NCBI GenBank assembly: GCA_900542825.1
Contig: UQOY01000002.1
Span: 1 to 64,000 of the forward strand
Direction of reading: 5' to 3'
Length of the DNA: 64,000 nt
Source: an uncultured Collinsella sp.
Lineage (GTDB): Bacteria; Actinomycetota; Coriobacteriia; Coriobacteriales; Coriobacteriaceae
A program made the translations under genes and the position numbers. The notes beneath the pieces are model-generated. The model saw only the letters and a program-made list of their open reading frames with translations, had not been told where the DNA came from and made no database searches. Shown here piece after piece: positions 41,205 through 49,938 of this stretch (its first letter is position 1; each line of letters starts with the position of its first letter).

Positions 41205-42422
41205 CTAACAAATGAGCATGGCGTCGCCGAAGCTGAAGAAGCGGTAGCGCTCCTCGATGGCGGCAGCGTAGGCATCCATGATCTGGTCGCGGGTGGCAAG
41301 CGCGCTCACGAGCATCATGAGCGTGGAACGCGGCACATGGAAGTTGGTAATCAGTGCGTCGACCACGTGATAGGTTGAGCCGGGCATAAGGTAGAGCTGC
41401 GTTGTCGCGTTCTCGCGCACCACGATGTCGCCGCGGCCGAGCGTATCGGCCCCGTCCTCGCGGCCCTCAAAATAGCGCGCCGTCACGGCCGGATCGGACA
41501 CCGGCGCGTCCGCGTCAAACGCGCTTTCGAGCGAGCGTACTGCGGTGGTGCCGACGGCGATCACGCGGTGCCCCTCGGCCTTCGCCTTATGCACGGCATC
41601 GACAACCTCCTGCGACACGTGGTAGCGCTCGGTGTGCATGACGTGCTGCGTAGGGTCGTCCTCCTCCACCAAGCGGAAGGTATCGATGCCCACCTCGAGC
41701 TCGACGGCGGCAAACTTCGCACCCTTGGCCTCGATAGCGGCCATGAGCTCAGGAGTAAAGTGCAGACCCGCCGTAGGAGCGGCAGCCGAGTGCTCCTCCT
41801 TCATGGCGTAGACGGTCTGGTACTTCTCGGGATCGCCCTCGTAATCGGTGATGTAGGGCGGCAGCGGCACGTGACCGGCGGCGTGAATGGCCTCGTCGAG
41901 CGTGCATGGGTCGCCGGCGGCATTGCAACCGGCTGGCTCAAAGCGCACCAGACGGCCACCACGGCTATCGGTGACAAAGTCGATGACCTCGGCCGTCAGC
42001 ACCACGGGAGCCCCCTCGGGCGCATGGGCGCCACCGGCGCGATACTCAATCTGGGCACCAGGCTTCAGGCGCTTGCCCGGCTTGACCAAGCACTCCCAAA
42101 CATGGCCCAGCGGGTCAACATCCTCGCGGCGCTTGAGCAGCAGCGTCTCGACCACGCCACCCGAGCCCGATTTGCGACCGATCAGGCGGGCCGGCATCAC
42201 GCGCGTCTTGTTGATGACGAGCACGTCGCCCGGCTCGATATAGTCGATGATGTCGCGGAAGATGCGGTGCTCAACGGTGCCGCCATGCTTCAGCGGCGTT
42301 CCTGCCTCGGAGCCCTTGCGATCCACCACCAGCAGGCGGCAGGAGTCACGCGGCTCGGCAGGCGCCTGGGCAATCAGTTCCTCAGGAAGGTTATAGTCAA
42401 AATCATCGGTACGCATAGACAC
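41205..42422 (-). CDS. queA: tRNA preQ1(34) S-adenosylmethionine ribosyltransferase-isomerase
   Basis: The 405-residue enzyme moves the ribosyl part of SAM to preQ1 in tRNA, making epoxyqueuosine. It has DFDYNLPEELIAQAPAEPRD at the N-terminus, the DVLVINKTRVMPARL segment, EEHSAAAPTAGLHFT and the terminal FGDAMLI. The GTG at 42422 is preferred since GGAG is 8 bases upstream; the ATG at 42416 is too far. QueH is encoded just upstream on the same strand (64-bp gap), giving a two-gene queuosine unit. Confidence 0.96.
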   Translation of the reverse strand: MSMRTDDFDYNLPEELIAQAPAEPRDSCRLLVVDRKGSEAGTPLKHGGTVEHRIFRDIIDYIEPGDVLVINKTRVMPARLIGRKSGSGGVVETLLLKRREDVDPLGHVWECLVKPGKRLKPGAQIEYRAGGAHAPEGAPVVLTAEVIDFVTDSRGGRLVRFEPAGCNAAGDPCTLDEAIHAAGHVPLPPYITDYEGDPEKYQTVYAMKEEHSAAAPTAGLHFTPELMAAIEAKGAKFAAVELEVGIDTFRLVEEDDPTQHVMHTERYHVSQEVVDAVHKAKAEGHRVIAVGTTAVRSLESAFDADAPVSDPAVTARYFEGREDGADTLGRGDIVVRENATTQLYLMPGSTYHVVDALITNFHVPRSTLMMLVSALATRDQIMDAYAAAIEERYRFFSFGDAMLIC

Positions 42423-42486
42423 GTCTGATACTCCTTATATAGCTAAAGTCCGCTCTACATCCTAGCAGGCTGCCAGCCCAAAAGAA

Positions 42487-43062
42487 CTACTTTTTGGACG
42501 CTTTGCGCTCGTCGCGGATGCGGGCGCGGTCCATGGCCGCCTCGACGGCCGAGAATCGGCAGCCGCAGTAATTCTGTCGATACATGCCAAGCTCGCGCGA
42601 ACGGCGTGTCGCCTCGGGGTAATACGGGCGAAAATCGCGAATGACCGGGGTGAGACCGCGGGCGGCAGCCAGACGCTCCAACACGTCATTACAGGTATCG
42701 AACAGCTGATACGGCGAGACCGCGAGCGTCGTACCCACAAACTCAAACCCACGCTCCTGGGCCACACGGCACGCCTCGGCCAGGCGCAGGGCATAGCACG
42801 CGCGACAGCGACGGGCTCGATCGGCGCCCAGCGGGGCCACGCCGGTCTCCCAGCGCTCGCGGTCCTCCCCCGCCTCGATAAGCTCGATGTCGCCATTGGC
42901 ACACCACCGGCGCAGCTCGTCCAAACGCCGCTGCCATTCATCGTGCGGTTGAATATTAGGGTTGGTCCAACAAATCGTGGGCTCAAACCCCTCCTCGCGC
43001 AGCAGGCGAACCGGCTCCAGCGAGCACGGCGCACAGCAAGCGTGCAACAACAACGACTTCAT
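42487..43062 (-). CDS. queH: Epoxyqueuosine reductase QueH
   Basis: The 191-residue iron-sulfur protein catalyses the last step of queuosine synthesis. Its cysteine pairs HACCAPCS and YRQNYCGC and the DFRPYYPE motif define QueH, the cobalamin-free alternative to QueG. The ATG at 43062 is chosen because the purine block GGGGAGGAG would overlap the ATG at 43068. It precedes queA in the transcript. Confidence 0.95.
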   Translation of the reverse strand: MKSLLLHACCAPCSLEPVRLLREEGFEPTICWTNPNIQPHDEWQRRLDELRRWCANGDIELIEAGEDRERWETGVAPLGADRARRCRACYALRLAEACRVAQERGFEFVGTTLAVSPYQLFDTCNDVLERLAAARGLTPVIRDFRPYYPEATRRSRELGMYRQNYCGCRFSAVEAAMDRARIRDERKASKK

Positions 43063-43123
43063 GGACATCTCCTCCCCCGCAATGATTTTTTAATCCCCGT
43101 CCCAGAAAAATCATCCCAAAAGA

Positions 43124-43693
43124 CTACCTTGCGAAAAAGCGCACGCCAAAGGACGTGTCCTCGCAGGCGGCAATGCGACGGTCGCGCAGGATGGTCCGCA
43201 CGTAATACCAATCGCCCACACAACCCGACAAATGCAAGCCTGCCGCCAGGTAACACAGCAGTGGATAGCCCGAAAACGCAAAGCCCAAGGCAAACGCCGC
43301 CGTCAAAACAACCGTCGGCGCCAGGCAAACCGCCACGTACCGCCGGCGCGAATACACGACGCCCTCGGCGCAGGCATAGATCATCGCCGTCTCGCGATTC
43401 GCCCCAAAGGTCACCTGCGCGCCCGCAGGCGCCAGCAGCTTAAAAAACACACCGTGCACCAACTCGTGCACGGCAAATGACGACGCCGAAACCGCAGCCA
43501 AGCCGACTAGCCAGCCCAAGACCGCCGTCCAGCCGCCCGCGTCCGCCGCATCCAAGTCCGCAGGCCCGCCCAGCAGCATAAACACCGGCACCAAGCACAC
43601 GGCAAATGCGCCAAGCACAGCCATCCCCCACACAAAGCAGGCGTGCAGGAAATCCTCGTCCTCAAACGCATGTATGTTGGAAATCTCATTCAT
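43124..43693 (-). CDS. DUF3267 membrane protein, putative zinc metalloprotease
   Basis: The 189-residue protein has four or so hydrophobic segments and the zinc-protease motif HELVH (76-80) in a membrane helix, as in DUF3267 and related site-2-type families. Only His 76, Glu 77 and His 80 are seen clearly; a third ligand is not obvious. It may cleave or merely retain a degenerate site. It stands 61 bases upstream of queH in the same direction. Confidence 0.8.
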   Translation of the reverse strand: MNEISNIHAFEDEDFLHACFVWGMAVLGAFAVCLVPVFMLLGGPADLDAADAGGWTAVLGWLVGLAAVSASSFAVHELVHGVFFKLLAPAGAQVTFGANRETAMIYACAEGVVYSRRRYVAVCLAPTVVLTAAFALGFAFSGYPLLCYLAAGLHLSGCVGDWYYVRTILRDRRIAACEDTSFGVRFFAR

Positions 43694-43825
43694 AGCATCT
43701 TAGGATAGCGCCCCTGCCACGTACCCGTCCGCATGTGCGATAATGTCGAACGATATGCACGAATTGACCACTGCGTCGCCAGGCCTTGTGCCCGGCCGCG
43801 CTCTCACCATATGCGAAGGAGTCCC

Positions 43826-45976
43826 ATGGCATCCAAATACTCCATGAACGACCGTCCCAGCTGGCCTCGCCGCGCCATCGTTACCGCCGGCGAGCCCTAC
43901 GGCAACAAGGGCCTTCACTTTGGCCACGTCGGCGGCGTCTTTGTCCCGGCCGACTTCTTCGCCCGCTTCCTGCGCGACCGTCTGGGCCGCGAGAACGTCA
44001 TCTTCACCTCGGGCACCGACTGCTACGGCTCGCCCATCATGGAGAGCTACCGCAAGCTCAAGGAGAACGAAGGCTACGACAAGTCCATCGGCGAGTATGT
44101 CGAGTCCAATCACTCCCGCCAGGCCGCGACCCTCAACAACTACAACATCAGCTGCGATATCTACGGCGGCTCGGGCCTTGAGCCGGCTGCGCAGATTCAC
44201 AACGAGGTTACCGCCGAGATTATCGAGCGCCTGCACGAGCAGGGCACCATCTCCAAGCGCTCCACGCTGCAGTTCTACGATGCCAAGGCCGGCACGTTCC
44301 TCAACGGCCGCCAGGTGATCGGCCGCTGCCCCATCCAGGGCTGCAAGTCCGAGAAGGCGTACGCCGACGAGTGCGACCTGGGTCACCAGTTTGAGCCCGA
44401 GGAGCTCATCGCGCCCAAGAGCCAGCTCACCGGCGAGGTGCCCGAGCTGCGCCCGGTCGACAACCTCTACTTCGACCTGCCGGCCTACCTCGACTTTATG
44501 AAGACCTACACCGCCAAGCTCGCCCAAAACCCGCAGGTTCGCTCCGTGGTCTCCAAGACCATGGAGGAGTGGCTGCTGCCGGCACAGCTCTACATCCAGA
44601 ACAAGTTCCGCGAGGCCTTCGACGCCGTCGAGGACCAGCTGCCCGAGCACACCGTGCTGGAGCCCGAGGGCAACAAGAGCAGCTTTACCGTCACCTTCCC
44701 CAGCTGGAAGGAGCGCGACGACGCCCACGCGGTGCTCGCCAACGGCGGCGTGCGCTTCCGCAGCGGCAAGGCGCTCGTGCCCTTCCGCATCACCGGTAAC
44801 ATCGACTGGGGCGTTCCGGTGCCCGAGGTCGACGGCGTGAACGACGTCACCTGCTGGTGCTGGCCCGAGAGCCTGTGGGCGCCCATCAGCTATACGCGTA
44901 CCGTACTCGCCCGCGATGCCAAGGCCGCCGGCGTGACCGAGGGCGTCGCCGCCCAGGATGCCGCCCTCATGGGCGAGCCCGCTGCCGACTCCACGCAGGT
45001 GCCCGCGCCCACCTACCAGCACAGCTCGCTCGACTGGCGCGACTGGTGGTGCTCGGACGACGCACAGATCTACCAGTTTATCGGTCAGGACAACATCTAC
45101 TTCTACTGCATCGCGCAGACCGCCATGTGGGAGGCCCTGGGCTGGGACCTCACGCAGAGCACCGTCAGCGCCTGCTACCACCTGCTCTACATGGGCAAAA
45201 AGGCCAGCTCGTCCTCGCAGACGCCTCCCCCGCCGGCAGACGACCTGCTCAACCACTACACCTGCGAGCAGATGCGCGCGCACTGGCTGTCGCTCGGCCT
45301 GTCCGAGAAGCCGGTGAGCTTTAGCCCCAAGGCATACGACACCCGCGTGACCGGCAAGGACAAGGACGGCAACGAGGTGCGCGCCTGCGATGACAAGCGC
45401 GTCATCGATCCGGCCCTTAAGGAGAGCGCCCTTTTGACCGGCGTGTTCAACCGTCTGGCCCGCAGCTGCTTCTACGGCGTCGCCGTCAAGGAGGGCGACG
45501 AGAGCCCCTATCGCAACGGTTGCATTCCCGCCGGTGCCGCCTCTGCTGCCGTGACCGAGGATGCCGAGCAGGCCGCCCTTGCCTTTGAGCAGGCCATGTA
45601 CAAGTTCGAGACGCACCGCGCGCTCGCCGTGTGCGACGACTACCTGCGCGCCGCCAACAAGCGTTGGAGCGATGCCTCCAAGGCCGCCAACAAGCTCGAG
45701 GGCGAGCCAGCCAACGCCGCCATGAAGCAGGCCCTGGTCGACGCCTTTACCGAGCTGCGCGTGGCGACCGTCCTGATGCACGGCATCGTCCCGGCCGGCT
45801 GCGAGCTCATCTGCGAGTACTTCGACGTCGACCCGGTCGCCTTCTTTAGCTGGGACAACATCTTTGCCTCCACGGACGAGTTTATGGAGAGCCTGGGCGA
45901 GAAGCCCGGCGAGCACCGCGTGAAGCCGCTGCCCCCGCGCTTCGACTTCTTTAGCAAGCACGAGAGCCAATACTAA
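43826..45976 (+). CDS. MetRS-like class I aminoacyl-tRNA synthetase, degenerate KMSKS
   Basis: The 716-residue protein has the MetRS layout: HFGH (31-34) as HIGH motif, TSGTDCYGSP, a zinc-type insert (CPIQGC...ECDLGH) followed by PELRPVDNLYFDLP, an FIGQDNIYF segment and an anticodon-type helical region. Where MetRS has KMSKS the sequence reads GKKASSSSQTPPPP, without the second Lys-Ser. Methionylation may be altered or lost, or the loop may be compensated. The start at 43826 follows GAAGGAGTCCC. Whether a canonical metG exists elsewhere cannot be seen. Confidence 0.85.
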   Translation: MASKYSMNDRPSWPRRAIVTAGEPYGNKGLHFGHVGGVFVPADFFARFLRDRLGRENVIFTSGTDCYGSPIMESYRKLKENEGYDKSIGEYVESNHSRQAATLNNYNISCDIYGGSGLEPAAQIHNEVTAEIIERLHEQGTISKRSTLQFYDAKAGTFLNGRQVIGRCPIQGCKSEKAYADECDLGHQFEPEELIAPKSQLTGEVPELRPVDNLYFDLPAYLDFMKTYTAKLAQNPQVRSVVSKTMEEWLLPAQLYIQNKFREAFDAVEDQLPEHTVLEPEGNKSSFTVTFPSWKERDDAHAVLANGGVRFRSGKALVPFRITGNIDWGVPVPEVDGVNDVTCWCWPESLWAPISYTRTVLARDAKAAGVTEGVAAQDAALMGEPAADSTQVPAPTYQHSSLDWRDWWCSDDAQIYQFIGQDNIYFYCIAQTAMWEALGWDLTQSTVSACYHLLYMGKKASSSSQTPPPPADDLLNHYTCEQMRAHWLSLGLSEKPVSFSPKAYDTRVTGKDKDGNEVRACDDKRVIDPALKESALLTGVFNRLARSCFYGVAVKEGDESPYRNGCIPAGAASAAVTEDAEQAALAFEQAMYKFETHRALAVCDDYLRAANKRWSDASKAANKLEGEPANAAMKQALVDAFTELRVATVLMHGIVPAGCELICEYFDVDPVAFFSWDNIFASTDEFMESLGEKPGEHRVKPLPPRFDFFSKHESQY

Positions 45977-46034
45977 AGCACGCCAGCAGCGGCGTGCCCG
46001 AAAGTAGTCAATTTGGGACGGGAAGGAAAGACGG

Positions 46035-47138
46035 ATGTCCAAGCCGCGTCGTCGTAAGCAAAAAAAGCAGGTTAAGCCCGAGCTCAAGCTCAGGCAGTTT
46101 GCCGCTACCGAACTTTCCGACCAGCTTGCCGCCCTTTCCTGCGCCGCCGACCTGCCGCGCTTTATGGTCGACTCGGTTGCCGGCGCCTACACGCCTGCCG
46201 ATGCCGAGCTTGTGATCGAAGGCTTTGGCGCCGCGGCAGCGCGCCCGGTCACGCTGCGCGCCAACACGCTCAAGGCGACCGCCGAGGACATCGCCGCGGC
46301 ACTCGACGCCGCCGGGATTGCCCACCGCTCCGTTGCCTGGTACCCGGATGCCTTCATCCTGCCCGAGGCCCAAGTTTCCGACCTATGGGACCTCGACATC
46401 TACCGTGACGGCAAGATCTACCTGCAGAGCCTATCGTCGATGATGCCACCGCTCGTGCTGGGCGCACGTGCCGGCGAGGACATCCTGGACATGTGTGCGG
46501 CCCCCGGCGGCAAGACGACGCAAATCGCCGCCCTCACCCAGGGACAGGCGCACCTCACCGCCTGCGAGATGAGCATTCCCCGCGCCGAAAAGCTCGAGGC
46601 CAACCTGGGCCGCCAGGGCGCCAAAAACGTGCCCGTCATGCGTGTTGACGCGCGCGAGCTTGACGAGTTCTTCCGCTTTGACCGCATCCTGCTCGACGCC
46701 CCCTGCACCGGCACGGGCACCGTCATCAGCGGCAACGAAAAGAGCTTGCGCGGCCTCACCGAGCAGTTGCTCGTCAAGTGCGCCCGCTCGCAGCGCGCGC
46801 TTCTGGACCGCGCCATGGGGGCCCTCAAACCGGGCGGCACGCTCGTCTATTCGACATGTTCGATCTTGCCGCAGGAAAACGAGGATGCCCTGCACGAGGC
46901 CCTCGACAAGCACATGGACTGCGAGCTCATCCCCCTCAACGGCACGCCGAGCGAAAGCGAAGCACGCCGCGCCCAGGATGCCGGCGACGAGCCGCATATC
47001 GAGTGCAACGCCCTTACCGAAGCCATTGCCGCGGGCCACGTCTCGGCCATTGCCAACGGCATGCCCGGCACGCTGACCATTCCGCCCAGTTGCGACTTTG
47101 AGGGCTTCTATATCGCCCTGGTCCGAAAACGCAGCTAG
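46035..47138 (+). CDS. RsmF/NOL1-NOP2-Sun family rRNA m5C methyltransferase
   Basis: The 367-residue SAM enzyme has motif I DMCAAPGGKTTQIA, motif IV DAPCTGTGT with its catalytic cysteine and motif VI YSTCSILPQENE with the second cysteine. An N-terminal RNA-binding part of about 120 residues precedes, and a short C-terminal domain follows. It probably makes 5-methylcytosine in rRNA (RsmB/RsmF group). The start at 46035 follows GGAAGGAAAGACGG. Confidence 0.9.
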   Translation: MSKPRRRKQKKQVKPELKLRQFAATELSDQLAALSCAADLPRFMVDSVAGAYTPADAELVIEGFGAAAARPVTLRANTLKATAEDIAAALDAAGIAHRSVAWYPDAFILPEAQVSDLWDLDIYRDGKIYLQSLSSMMPPLVLGARAGEDILDMCAAPGGKTTQIAALTQGQAHLTACEMSIPRAEKLEANLGRQGAKNVPVMRVDARELDEFFRFDRILLDAPCTGTGTVISGNEKSLRGLTEQLLVKCARSQRALLDRAMGALKPGGTLVYSTCSILPQENEDALHEALDKHMDCELIPLNGTPSESEARRAQDAGDEPHIECNALTEAIAAGHVSAIANGMPGTLTIPPSCDFEGFYIALVRKRS

Positions 47139-47162
47139 CGCACGGATTCAAAACTCAACAAG

Positions 47163-47333
47163 CTATCGCCGTGCGCACTTGTCCTGCTGATCACGGTGCT
47201 GTTTAAGTGCCTCGCGTTCTTTGCGCTCGGCCTTTTTGCCCTTAATGGCCGTGACCACAAAGTAGATGACCGCGGCGGCAACGATTGCGCCCACGCATAG
47301 GCCAATCGAGCCCAACATTGCCGAAAATTCCAT
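47163..47333 (-). CDS. Small membrane protein, 56 residues
   Basis: The reading frame starts at 47333 behind AGAGAGGTGACGCGGC and ends at TAG. It encodes MEFSAMLGSIGLCVGAIVAA, a single membrane helix to about residue 30, then a strongly basic tail (KGKKAERKEREALKQHRD). Short helix-plus-basic-tail proteins are common in Actinobacteria. No family is recognised. It overlaps a longer, less likely frame on the same strand. Confidence 0.7.
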   Translation of the reverse strand: MEFSAMLGSIGLCVGAIVAAAVIYFVVTAIKGKKAERKEREALKQHRDQQDKCARR

Positions 47334-47526
47334 GCCGCGTCACCTCTCTTTTTGCATACGGGACATTCAAGATAGCACCTCGATTCCCGCCACCACAGCT
47401 CCTTCACGTTCACCGGCCCTTCAGTCTAACGGATGGCACAGCGGGGAAAAATCAACTCGTCAAACGATTTAGCACTCGCAACGCCGGTCGTACACTGCCG
47501 ACCGCACAACATAGAAACGGACCGCT

Positions 47527-48618
47527 ATGGATTCTCTCAACGACCTAAACGAGCGCGTCGACGCCTTTGTCGGCACCAGCTCCTTCGACACGCCTGCCGC
47601 GACGAACGACCAGGCTCCCATCGATGTTCCCGCCGAGGTTCACGAGGACATCGTCGCCTCGGTCGACTTCTCCGAGGTAGAGCTTGCAGACGAATTTACC
47701 GAGCCCCAGGTGGCCGTAACTCCCAACGGCCTCTTGCCCATGGAGCCGCTGCCCATTGACGGGCGCCTACGCAAGGCGGCCCTCCGCATGCCCGATGAAA
47801 TCGAGGAGGCCAGCGGCTTTACGCTCTTTGGCCGCCGCATCAAATCGCTCATCTACACCACCGACGTGGCGGTCATCCGCAACTCCAATGCCGACGCCGT
47901 GTTTGCCGTCTACCCCTTCACGCCGCAGCCCGCCATTACGCAGGCGCTGCTGACCGTTGCCGAGTGCCCGGTCTTTGTGGGCGTTGGCGGCGGCACCACC
48001 ACCGGTAAGCGCTCCGTGCAGATGGCGGCCGTCTCCGAGATGCAGGGCGCGGCGGGCTGCGTGGTCAACTCCCCCGCTACTGCCGAGATGATCGAGCACA
48101 TCACCAACATCGCCGACATCCCCGTCATCGCCACGGTCGTACGTTGCGACGATGATGCGCATGCCAAAGTGCGCGCCGGAGCCAAGATCCTCAACATCGC
48201 CGCCGGCAAAAACACGCCCCAGGTCCTGCGCGAGCTGCGCGAGCACTATCCCAACCTGCCGCTCATCGCACCGGGCGGCAAAACGCCCGAGAGCATCCGT
48301 GAGACCATCGCCGCCGGCGCCAACGCCATCATCTGGACGCCGCCATCGGCCCAGCAGCTGCAGACCGACATGATGCAGCGCTACCGCAAGATGAAGGAAG
48401 ACGCCACGCCCGTCATCTCGCGCGACGATGTGCCCATCATCGACCAGGTCGCCGCCGCCGAAGTCAGCCAGGTCGAGAACATGAATCCCGATGTGCCGAT
48501 CCCCGACGAAGTCATCGAACGCGTCGCATCGATCCACGATCATATCGAGGAGCGTCGCGCCAACCGCGGCCTCAAGCCCTCGCTGCACGGCTTCTTCTTC
48601 CGCGGAAAGAAACGCTAG
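47527..48618 (+). CDS. TIM-barrel hydrolase-like protein
   Basis: The 363-residue protein has a variable acidic N-terminus of about 75 residues and then a conserved barrel: RIKSLIYTTDVAVIRNSNAD, AVYPFTPQPAITQALL, VGVGGGTTTGKRS, AGAKILNIAAGKNTPQVLR and GANAIIWTPPS. Similar proteins in Firmicutes are labelled 'hydrolase' and resemble the phosphate-binding barrels of IMP dehydrogenase or aldolases. No substrate is known. The gene ends at a strong terminator. Confidence 0.8.
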   Translation: MDSLNDLNERVDAFVGTSSFDTPAATNDQAPIDVPAEVHEDIVASVDFSEVELADEFTEPQVAVTPNGLLPMEPLPIDGRLRKAALRMPDEIEEASGFTLFGRRIKSLIYTTDVAVIRNSNADAVFAVYPFTPQPAITQALLTVAECPVFVGVGGGTTTGKRSVQMAAVSEMQGAAGCVVNSPATAEMIEHITNIADIPVIATVVRCDDDAHAKVRAGAKILNIAAGKNTPQVLRELREHYPNLPLIAPGGKTPESIRETIAAGANAIIWTPPSAQQLQTDMMQRYRKMKEDATPVISRDDVPIIDQVAAAEVSQVENMNPDVPIPDEVIERVASIHDHIEERRANRGLKPSLHGFFFRGKKR

Positions 48619-48629
48619 CCGCAACAGCA

Positions 48630-48665
48630 AGGCCCGCCCCGCAAACAACGGGACGGGCCTTTTTC
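48630..48665 (+). terminator. Terminator after the TIM-barrel gene
   Basis: AGGCCCGCCCCG (48630-48641) pairs with CGGGACGGGCCT (48649-48660), one mismatch, followed by T5. Confidence 0.85.
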
Positions 48666-48726
48666 TGTTATCGAATGTCAGGAGGGACAGGCGCAGCCGT
48701 TAAAACCGTCAGCCAGCCCACAAACG

Positions 48727-49617
48727 TTAGTCCATGCGCTTGTCGCCCATAAAGAAGACGGCCACCGTGCCAGGGCCGGTATGCGAGCCAATCAGAGCAC
48801 CGATGCTATTGATCTCAATCTTGCCTTTGAGCTGCGGAACCTGTTCCTCTATCAGTGCCGCAACGGCTTCGGCGTCCTCGCGGCACGCCGAGTGCGACAT
48901 GATGCACTTGCCCGAATAGTTCGCGCCGTCCTGCAGATGCGCCATCACGGTCTTGGCCATCTCGGAGATCGCGCGCTTCTTGGTGCGAATCTTCTCACGC
49001 GGCGCCAGCTCACCTTCGCAATCGACCGTCATGAGCGGGCAAATCTTGAGCGCCGTGCCGATGATCGCGCTCGCGGCCGAAATACGACCGCCGCGCAGGT
49101 AGCTCGACAGATCGGTCGAGAAGAACCAGTGGTGCAGGTTGAGTTTATGCTCCTCAATCCAAGCGGCCGTCTCGTCGAGCGAAGCGCCGCTATCGCGAAC
49201 GTCGGCGGCACATTCCGCCAGCAGGCCAAAGCCCGAAGACGCCGCCAGCGAATCGATGACGCGCACCTTGCCGCCCTGGGGATAGCGATCCGCGAGCATC
49301 TGCGCCGCAACGCAGGCCGATCCATACGTGCCCGAAATACCCGACGACAACGTCAGGTGCAGCACGTCTTTACCCCCGGCAACAAACGGCTCCCAAAACT
49401 CCTCGTACTCACCCACGCTCACCTGAGACGTCTTGGGCATGGCGCCCGCGGCAATCTGGGCAAAAAACTCGTCCGACGTAATCGACTGATACAGATCGTC
49501 CGTATAGACAACATCGTCGATCTCGTAATGAAAACACACGACAGGGATATTGCGCGATGCAAAGAACTCACGGGTTCGATCGGCGGCGGATTCACAGGTC
49601 AGGACAAAATCACTCAT
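48727..49617 (-). CDS. DegV family protein, third copy
   Basis: The 296-residue protein begins SDFVLTCESAADRTREFF, has TSQVSVGEYEEF, SSGISGTYGSA, IDSLAASSGFGLL and IGALIGSHTGPGTVAVFF. It fits the DegV fold throughout, but the second strand is less similar to the other two copies. The start at 49617 follows AAGGAGCCTCAT. A long upstream open frame was rejected for lack of a ribosome site. Confidence 0.92.
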   Translation of the reverse strand: MSDFVLTCESAADRTREFFASRNIPVVCFHYEIDDVVYTDDLYQSITSDEFFAQIAAGAMPKTSQVSVGEYEEFWEPFVAGGKDVLHLTLSSGISGTYGSACVAAQMLADRYPQGGKVRVIDSLAASSGFGLLAECAADVRDSGASLDETAAWIEEHKLNLHHWFFSTDLSSYLRGGRISAASAIIGTALKICPLMTVDCEGELAPREKIRTKKRAISEMAKTVMAHLQDGANYSGKCIMSHSACREDAEAVAALIEEQVPQLKGKIEINSIGALIGSHTGPGTVAVFFMGDKRMD

Positions 49618-49938
49618 ATGAGGCTCCTTACTCATTGCTGCGCAAATTATCGCACAGCAAGCGTGAATACGGTACAAATGTCCACTATTTACCAAATTGA
49701 ACCAAAGGTAGCGAACATCTTTACCGTCATCATCTCTATCGATCCCGGAGGTATGCGTCTGCAAAAAAACGACCCTACGTCTCCATTCAACCGCCATATC
49801 TACCTCAACTAAATCGATTTACCAGACCGCTCGGCCAACAATTTAACCTCCCATCTCCAATCGAAACAAAAGCGGCGCATACTGATAAACGTTTGACGCT
49901 GTTTTATCAGTTTTACCAACCACATCGGAAGGTGCTTC

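Noticed and set aside
43700..46087. 795-codon minus-strand open frame opposite the MetRS-like gene
   Set aside because: Shadow of a gene with strong motifs; the composition (Val/Ala/Gly/His) is typical of antisense frames in GC-rich coding DNA.
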